This document shows positions 56,990-64,000 of a stretch of 64,000 nucleotides of DNA, piece by piece. Below the pieces are notes generated by a model, which was not told where the DNA came from, made no database searches, and worked only from the letters and a program-made list of their open reading frames with translations. Position 1 is the stretch's first letter. Every line of letters starts with the position of its first letter. The position numbers and the translations under genes are program-made. This stretch comes from Strigops habroptila (Eukaryota > Chordata > Aves > Psittaciformes > Psittacidae), in contig NW_022651108.1 of NCBI RefSeq assembly GCF_004027225.2, forward strand, positions 212,712-276,711, in the 5' to 3' direction.

Positions 56990-57370
56990 GTGTCATCTGT
57001 GCAGACATGTCAGTGGCGTGTGCGGGACCCCCAAAGGCCGAAGGCACCGCGAAGCCGGGGCGCACACGCGTGTCGGGGGCGCGGACACGCATGTTGGGGC
57101 GCGCACACGTGTGTCACGCATGGTTGGGGAGCACGTCAGTCCCATGGGGGGAAGCCCCTGGTGAGGCCCACACGTGTGCTGGGAGGTCCACACGCATGTC
57201 AGGGTGCACACGCATGTTCGGGGCACACACAAGAGTCCCAGGGCACGGATCCCCCCGTCGAGGCCCACACACATGTTGGGGGCCCACACACGTGTTGAGG
57301 GCACGTACACGTGTGTCCTGGTGCCCACATGCATGTGGGGTGTGGGCAGACACCCGATGGCACCCACCAG
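56990..57370. repeat. CACACGTGT-rich repeat
   Basis: Units such as GCACACACGTGTTG, GTCCACACGCATGTC and GGGCGCGCACACGTGTGTC alternate. Multiple CACGTG E-box cores. Confidence 0.85.
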
Positions 57371-57399
57371 CACCCAGGGGTGCAGCAGGGTCCTGGGAA

Positions 57400-57890
57400 G
57401 GGGGGGGGGTTCAGGCACCCAAAGGTGCATTTAAGACACCCAGGGGTGGGTTTAGGACCCCAGGAGCACCCAAGGGTGCGTGTGAGCATCCAAGGCTGAG
57501 TTTGAGCACCCAAAGGTACCCAGGAGCACCCAAGGTTTCACTTGAGCACCCGAGGGTGGGTTCAGGACCCCAGGAGCACCCAAGGGCGCATGTGGGCAGG
57601 CAGGAGCACCCAAAGCTTCACAGGAGCACCCGAGCTGTGTTCAGGAACCCAAAGTGCACTTAGGTGCCCGGGAGCACCCAAGGGTCCATAAGAACACCCT
57701 GGAGCACCTCAGGGTGCATTTGGGCACCCAGGAGCACCCAAGCCTGGGTTGGAGCACCCACTGATCCATAGGAACACCCTAGAGCACCCTAAGTGTGCAT
57801 TTGGGCACCTAGGAGCACCCAAGGCTGGGCTGGAGCACCCAAGGCTGGGTTGGAGCACCCAAGGGTCCACAGGAGCACCTCAGGGCGTTC
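57400..57890. repeat. GGAGCACCCAAGGGTGC minisatellite
   Basis: Units of about 40-50 bp close to those at 50.6-51.7 kb (CAGGAGCACCCAAGGCTGGG). Ends about 80 bp before the LRFN1 stop codon. Confidence 0.9.
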
Positions 57891-57968
57891 CCAGCCCCGG
57901 CCTCTCCCCATTCCCCCCTCCCCATCCCCTCGGGGAGCCCCCCCGGGTGCTGCCCCCCCCGGCACCCC

Positions 57969-60900
57969 TCACACGGTGCTCTCGAGCATCCAGTGGGTGC
58001 TGCCGAAGCTCGGGCGCAGCGCGGGCGCCGCGTCCCCGCCTTGGTCGAGGCGCGGGAGGGAGCCGTGGCGTCGAGTCCGGGAGCGCCGCGGGAAGCTGTG
58101 GCTGCCCGAGCCCACGGTGAGGGGCGCCGCGATGGGCGCCGGCACCGCGGCCGCCGGGGGTTGCTCCGGGACCGGAGGCTCCGGGTCCGGGCTCCGGTGG
58201 GAGCCGTTGGTTTGGGAGCAGACGCTGGTGACCGTGGGGAGGCGCCGCGAAGCCGCCGCCGCTTTGTAGCGCGCCGTGAGGATGAGGATGAAGAGCAGGA
58301 CGGAGGCGGCGATGGCGGCGCCGATGACGATGATGACGGTGCCCCCCAAGAAGTGGGCTCTGGGCAGCGCGGCGCAGCCCGGGGGGGAGGCGGAGCCGGC
58401 GGGGGCGGTGCTGAAGCGGACGCAGCCCAGAGGGTGGGTGACGGGCGGAGCGGAGCCCCCCGCGCCCTGCAGCGCCGCCACGCACAGCTCGTACTCGCGG
58501 CCCGCGGCCAGGTCCCGCAGCGTGAAGCTGCGGCTGGAGGGGGGCAGGAGCCTGCGGGGGGAGAGGGTGATGGGGGGACACGTAGGGCGCCCGCAGAGCA
58601 GCCGGAGAGCACGCACAGAGCACACGCACAGTACCTATAGCAGCCATAGAGCACACGCACAGTACCTGTAGCAGCCATAGAGCACACGCACAGTACCTAT
58701 AGCAGCCATAGAGCACGCACAGAGCACACGCACAGCACCTATAGCAGCCATAGAGCACGCACAGAGCACACGCACAGCACCTATAGCAGCCATAGAGCAC
58801 ACGCACAGTACCTGTAGCAGCCATAGAGCACACGCACAGCACCTATAGCAGCCATAGAGCACGCACAGAGCACACGCACAGTACCTATAGCAGCCACAGA
58901 GCACGCATAGAGCACACATAGAGCACACACAGTATCTATAGCACCCATAGCGCAGCCACAGAGCACACATGGAGCACACACAGTACGTATAGCACCCATA
59001 GATCAGCCATAGAGCACGCATAGAGCACACACACAGCACCTATACAGCAGCCATAGAGCAGCCTTAGAGCATCCGTTAAGCATCCATACATTAGCTATAG
59101 CATCCATACAGCAGCCACAGAGTACACATAGAGCACGCACGCAGTACCTATACAGCATCCATACAGGAATCATAGAGCATCCATTGAGCATCCATACATC
59201 ACCTACAGCATCCGTAAAGCAACCATAAAATACACATAGAGCATCCATACAGTACCTGTAGAGCACCCATAGAGCACACATAGAGCATCCAGACCATCCA
59301 TACATAGAGCACACATAGAGCAGGCGTAAAGCATCCATACAGTACCTATAGCATCCATAGAGATCCATAGAGCACCGATAGAGCAGCCGTAGAGCAGCCA
59401 TCGAGCATCCATACAATACCCATACAGCATCCAAAGAGCATCTATAGAGCACGCATAAAGCACCCATAGAGCATCCATAGAGCACATACAGAACGCACGT
59501 ACAGCAGTCATACAGCAGCAATATAGTACCTATAGAGCACCCACAGAGCACACATAGAGCATCCATATAGCACACACAGAGCGGCCATAGAGCATCCATT
59601 GAGCATCCATGGAGCACTCATAGAGCAGCCATAGACCACACAGAGAGCATCCATTGAGCATCCATACAACACATATAGAGCATCTGTAGAGCGGCTATAG
59701 AGCATCCATTGGACATCCACACAGTACCTATAGAGCAGCCATTGAGCTCACATAGAGCATCCAGAGCATCCATACATAGAGCGCCCATAGAGCATCCATA
59801 GAGCACACATAGAGCACACATAAAGCAGCTATAGACCGTCCATACTGTACCTATAGAGCATCTATAGAGCATCTATAGAGCACACGTAGAGCATCCAGAG
59901 CACCCACACATGGAGCACACGCAGACCACCAGCAGCGCACGCAAAGCCCCCCCCAGGATCCCCCAGAACAAACCAGAGGCCCCAGTGTCCCCACAGCCCC
60001 TCCCAACCCCCTCAGAAGCCCCCCCGGCCCCCTAAACCCCCTTTAGGACCCTCTCAGGACTCTCCTGAGCTCCTCAGGGCCCCCCAAACCCACCCCTTAG
60101 AGCCCCCAGGACCCCCCAAACCCCCACCCAAGACCCCCAGGACCCCCAAACCCTCCCCCCATACCCTCTTATACCCCCCCTCCGTTACCTGTAAACTGGC
60201 GCCTCATCCCCGGAGCTGTTGTACTGGATCTGGAAGACGCGGACGCCGGGCACGTGGCGCTGCGGCAGCCACCGGATCCGCGCCGACGCCGCCGTCACCT
60301 CGGCCGCCACCACGCGCCGCTCGCCCGGCGCCCGCGTCTCATTGCCCCCGGCACGAGCCATGTCCGAGGCGCCGGGACCCACCGCGGTGGCACCGGCACC
60401 GCCATCGTCACCGGCGTCGCTGTGAGGGACCGGCAGCGGCAGAACCGTCACGGCCACGCGCGCGGCCGCCTCGCCGGCCGCGTTGGATGCCACGCAGGTG
60501 AAGGCGCCGTGGTCCCCGAGCGTGGCCACCCGCAGCTCCAAGGTGCCGTCGTGCCCCACGGCGCGGCGAGACCCGTTCTGCACCAAGCGCCCGTCCGGCC
60601 CCAGCCAATGCAGCGCCGGCAGCGGGTCCCCGGCGGCGGCACACGCCAGCGTCAAGGGTTGCCCCTCAATGACGGCAGCAGGATGCGCGGCCGCGGTGGC
60701 GATGGCGGGCGCGCGGCACGTCAGCTCCTCCTCCGGCACTGCCCAGAGCAAGCGCCCGGCCAGCGGCGGCGGCGAGGCGCAGCTCTCCAGCCGGTCCGGT
60801 TGCGCCAAGCGGCGCAGCCAAAGCAACTCGCAGTTGCAATGAAGCGGGTTCCCCCCCGCTGCCAGCGTAGGGCCCGGCGGCCCCGGCACTGGCGGCAAAG

Positions 60901-61531
60901 CGCGGAGCCGGTTGGCGGTGAGGTCCAAGCGCGCCAAGCGCGGTAACCGCGCCACGGTGCCGGCGGGGATGCGCTCCAAGAGGTTGTGGTCCAACGTGAG
61001 CGTGGCCAAACTGGCCATAGAGGCTACGGCGTCCCAGGGCAGCGCCGGGAGGTTGTTGTGGGACAGATCCAGGTCCTCCACGGTGGCGGCGAAGGCGGCG
61101 AAGGCGGCCGGTTCGATGGCGGCCAACTGGTTGTTGGCCAGGATGAGGTGGCGCAGGTTGGCCAGGCCGCGGAGCTGGGCGCCGCTCAGCGCCGGCAGCC
61201 GGTTGCCGTCGAGGTGGAGGGCGCGGAGGGCGCGGAGGTCGGCGAAGGCGCCGGGCGCCAGGCGCCGCAGCCCGTTGCGGGACAGCGTGAGGTGGACGAG
61301 GCTGCTCATGTTGGCGAAGTCGGAGCGTCCGACGGCGCCGATGAAGTTGTCGGCCAGGCGCAGCTCCACGGCGGCGCGGTCCAGCAGCGGCGGCACCGCC
61401 AGCAGCCCCGTGCGGGCGCACAGCAGCGTGGGGCTCGGAGCCGCCGCCGGGCACAGGCAGCGCGGGGGGCAGCGCGGGGGTCCCGCCGCCACCGCCCCCA
61501 GCACCACCAGCGGCACCAGCAGCTTCGCCAT
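57969..61531 (-). CDS. LRFN1: Leucine-rich repeat and fibronectin III synaptic protein 1
   Basis: Postsynaptic adhesion protein (SALM2) that binds PSD-95-type PDZ proteins. Two coding exons: 60189-61531 and 57969-58551; 641 residues (human 771). The order is: signal peptide MAKLLVPLVVLGAVAAG; LRRNT cysteines (CPPRCLCP); about seven LRRs including FANMSSLVHLTLSRN, LRALHLDGN, LRHLILANN and TLTLDHN; LRRCT (NPLHCNCELLWLRRL); an Ig domain (LTLACAA to FTCVASNAAGE); FN3 split by the intron; a transmembrane helix near residues 518-540 (VIIVIGAAIAASVLLFILIL); and a tail of about 100 residues ending WMLESTV, the PDZ ligand. The tail is much shorter than in mammals. CVCSQTN-type juxtamembrane words (VCSQTNGSH) are kept. 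LRFN1 is chosen over other LRFN genes by neighbours and ESTV end. Confidence 0.93.
58620..59920. repeat. 1.3-kb CATAGAGCACACGCACAGTA minisatellite
   Basis: Units of 30-45 bp (CCATAGAGCACACGCACAGT, ACCTATAGCAGC and variants with CATCCATAGAGC) fill most of the LRFN1 intron. It is AT-richer than its surroundings. The long cysteine/tyrosine-rich frames on the minus strand are repeat artefacts. Confidence 0.97.
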
Positions 61532-61559
61532 CCTGCGCCCCGCGGCGCCTGCGGGAGGG

Positions 61560-62160
61560 AGGGGGGTGAGGGGGGTAGGATGGGGAGGGGATGCAGGGTG
61601 GGATGGGGGGCGGATGTGGGGCAGGATGGGGGTTAGATGTGGGGTGAGATGTGGGGTGGGACCAGGGTTAGACGTGGGGCGGAATGGGGGTGAGATGGGG
61701 GGTGGGATGGGGTTTAGATGTGGGGTAGGAGCAGGGTTAGATATGGGGTGGGATGGGGGCAGATGGCGGGCAGGATGAGGGGTGGGATGAGGGGTGGGAT
61801 GGGGGTGAGATGGGAGGTGGGACCAGGGTTAGGGGCAGATGTGGGGCAGATGTGGGATGCGGGTGAGATGGGGAGCGGGATGTGGGGCAGATGTGGGGCA
61901 GCATGGGGGTGGGATGAGGGGTGGGATGGGGGTTAGATGTGGGGTGGGATGGGGGTGAGGTGGGGGGTGGGATGTAGGGCAGGATGGGGGTGAGATGGGG
62001 GGCGGGACCAGGGTTAGACGTGGGGTGGGATGGGGTTTAGATGTGGGGTGGGACCAGGGTTAGATGTGGGGCAGGATGGGGTTTAGATGTGGGGAGGGAC
62101 CAGGGTTAGATGTGGGGTGGGACGGGGGCAGATCAGGGGCAGATGTGGGGCAGGATCAGG
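61560..62160. repeat. GGGATGGGGGTTAGATGTGG minisatellite
   Basis: Units of 20-25 bp such as GGGACCAGGGTTAGATGTGG directly upstream of the LRFN1 coding exon. Confidence 0.95.
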
Positions 62161-62209
62161 GCCATGGGGCACAGTGGGGTGGGCTGGGGCTGAGGGCGTC
62201 CCCACCCGA

Positions 62210-62430
62210 TCCCGTGTGATCCCATGTGCCCCCTGGAGCTCCCATGAGATCCCGTGTGATCCCGTGTTCTCCCATGTAACCCCATGTTCTTGCGTGTTCC
62301 CGTGTGATCCCGTGTTCTCCCATGTAACCCCATGTTCTTGCGTGTTCCCGTGTGATCCCGTGTTCTCCCATGTAACCCCATGTTCTTGTGTGTTCCCGTG
62401 TGATCCCGTGTCCCCATATGTCCCATGGGA
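62210..62430. repeat. 53-bp repeat, three copies
   Basis: Three near-identical units of TCCCGTGTTCTCCCATGTAA followed by CCCCATGTTCTTGCGTGTTC; the high identity suggests recent expansion. Confidence 0.9.
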
Positions 62431-62459
62431 TCCCGCGGGACCCCCCCGGGACCTCTCAC

Positions 62460-62507
62460 CTCCTCTCAAGGCTCCATCTTGGGCCCGTCCGGGCGTCGCC
62501 GCGGGGC
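62460..62507 (-). other. LRFN1: LRFN1 5' UTR exon (predicted)
   Basis: Acceptor CTGCTCCCGCAG and donor GAGGAG|GTGAGA flank a 48-bp segment with a four-codon ORF (ATGGAGCCTTGA). The coding exon itself begins at 61548 after acceptor CTCCCTCCCGCAG. Confidence 0.45.
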
Positions 62508-62514
62508 CTGCGGG

Positions 62515-63425
62515 AGCAGATGGACCAGTATGGACCAGTATGGACCAGTATGGACCGGTACAGACCAGTATGGACCACTACAGATCAGTATGGACCAGTA
62601 CAGACCAGTATGGAGCACTATGGACTAGTACAGACCAGGCAGTACCCACCAGTATGGCCCAGTATGGCCCAGTATGGCTCCATAAACCCCAGTACAGCCC
62701 AGTCCAGCCCAGCCCAGTCCAGCCCCGTCTGGCTCCACACACCCCAGTATGGCCCAGTCCAGCCCAGTACGGGACTGCACAGCCCAGTACAGGGGGTACA
62801 GCCCAGTACGGGAGTGCATGGCCCCGTATGGCCCAGTATGGCCCAATACAGACCAGTAGAGGATACATGGCTGATACAGACCCAGCACAGACCCAGTACG
62901 GCCCAGCATGAGAGCACACAGCCCAGTATGGCCCAGTATGGCCCAGTGTAAGAGCACAGGGCCCAGTGTAGCCCAGTACAGCCCAGTACGAGATGGCATG
63001 GCCCAGTACAGCCCGGTAAAGCCCAGTACAGCCCAGTACAGCCCAGTACGATCCAGTACAAGATGGCATGGCCCAGTATAGCCCAGTACAGCCCAGTACA
63101 AGATGGCATGGCCCAGTACAGCCCGGTACAGCCCAGTACAAGATGGCATGGCCCAGTATGGCCCGGTATGGCCCAGTACAGCCCAGTATAGCTCAGTATG
63201 GCCCAATACAGCCCACTACAGCCCAGTACAAGATGGCATGGCCCAGTACAGCCCAGTATGGCCCAGTACAAGATGGCATGGCCCAGTATGGCCCGGTATG
63301 GCCCACTATGGCCTAGTACAGCCCAGTACAAGACGGCATGGCCCAGTACAGCCCAGTATAGCCCAGTACAAGATAGCATGGCCCAGTATGGCCCGGTATG
63401 GCCCAGTACAGCCCAGTACAGCCCC
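62515..63425. repeat. Decameric CCAGTAYRGC array, 900 bp
   Basis: About 85 ten-base units (GACCAGTATG, GCCCAGTACA, GCCCAGTATG) with interspersed AAGATGGCATGG. The ten-base period equals about one DNA helical turn. Confidence 0.97.
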
Positions 63426-63439
63426 ATTCCCCCCCGTAC

Positions 63440-63490
63440 CTGGGGTTCAGCCCACGGACGTTCCCATCGCAGCTCCGGGGGGGGGAACGG
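63440..63490 (-). other. LRFN1: Possible first exon of LRFN1
   Basis: A donor CCCCAG|GTACGG at 63439/63440 ends a CpG-rich segment with a seven-codon-type short ORF (ATGGGAACGTCC). The start is not visible. Confidence 0.3.
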
Positions 63491-64000
63491 GCCCGGTTCA
63501 GGCCCCGCCCCGCGGGGGGACCATGGCCGGAGCGGGGGGGACCCGGATACCGGGATTGGGGTGGGGGAACCGGGCTATCGGGATACGGGGGGGGGGGGGG
63601 CACCGGGATATCGGGATCAGGATGGGGGGGCACCGGGATAATGGGATCGGGATGAGGATGGGTGGGGGGCGCACCGGGATACGGGGATCGGGATGAGGAT
63701 GGAGGGGGGTTGGACCGGGATACCGGGATCGGGATGCTGGGGGTGGGCAGCGGGGGTTACCGGAGCGTACCGGGATGCAGGGATGAGGACCGGGATGCTG
63801 AGGGGGGCACCAGGATGCCGGGATCGGGATGCTGGGGGGGGTACCGGCGGTCGGGATCGGGGCGGGGGATGCCGGGATCGGGGCACCGGGATGCAGGGAT
63901 GGGCACCGGGATGCTGGGATGGGGGGGGGGTACCGGGGCGCCGGGCCCGGGGCCCGGGGGGGGGGGCCGGGTGTTACCGGGGGGTCCCGGCGGGGTCGCG
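63490..64000. repeat. CCGGGATCGGGATG minisatellite
   Basis: G-rich units such as GATACCGGGATCGGGATGCT continue to the window end. A CpG-rich flank of the putative LRFN1 promoter. Confidence 0.85.

Noticed and set aside
58635-59872. Cysteine/tyrosine-rich minus frames that look like small secreted proteins
   Set aside because: All come from the LRFN1 intron minisatellite and shift with unit length.
62578-63427. Tryptophan/glycine-rich long minus frames
   Set aside because: Read-through of the ten-base array; no splice or start context.

Overview
The window reads as a gene-dense, very GC-rich piece of a bird chromosome, most likely a microchromosome. The support is the repeated CR1 LINE fragments (the dominant avian retroposon), short introns, and the run of vertebrate genes. 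Species was not determined. From about 15 kb on, the gene set and neighbourhood match the human 19q13.2 block: ECH1, HNRNPL, SIRT2, NFKBIB, SARS2, MRPS12, PAK4, SYCN, LRFN1. All gene models were built by hand from exon-intron boundaries and family recall; no alignment was run.

Layout. 1-3.5 kb: AT-richer sequence without a recognisable gene, then a 195-bp tandem repeat with inverted outer copies. 3.5-10.9 kb (+): a 19-coding-exon maestro heat-like repeat (MROH-like) gene with TATA box, 5' UTR exon and poly(A) signal. 10.9-15.2 kb: no gene; CR1 pieces, more copies of the 195-bp family, C-rich minisatellite and a small orphan CpG-rich patch. 15.2-18.7 kb (-): ECH1. 19.0-27.4 kb (-): HNRNPL, 13 exons. 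28.5-33.25 kb (-): SIRT2, 16 exons. 33.7-36.8 kb (+): NFKBIB, head-to-head with SIRT2. 37.0-41.0 kb (-): SARS2, 16 exons. 42.0-42.5 kb (-): MRPS12. 42.9-53.1 kb (+): PAK4, head-to-head with MRPS12. 54.7-55.1 kb (-): SYCN. 56.7-63.5 kb (-): LRFN1.

The genes are unrelated housekeeping or tissue genes rather than an operon-like unit: mitochondrial/peroxisomal metabolism (ECH1), splicing control (HNRNPL), deacetylation (SIRT2), NF-kB inhibition (NFKBIB), mitochondrial translation (SARS2 and MRPS12), Rho-family signalling (PAK4), pancreatic secretion (SYCN) and synapse adhesion (LRFN1). Shared regulation is plausible only at the two divergent promoters, SIRT2/NFKBIB and MRPS12/PAK4.

Most interesting: an AT-AC (U12-type) intron in HNRNPL whose boundaries restore the expected protein exactly; a well-formed candidate poison exon in HNRNPL intron 6; a ninefold CCAAT array at the HNRNPL promoter; a SIRT2/NFKBIB promoter built of CCAAT-bearing tandem units; MRPS12 and SARS2 in tandem rather than head-to-head; and most of the larger introns, plus many spacers, carrying a minisatellite of their own. 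I found no CRISPR, prokaryotic or clearly novel gene system.
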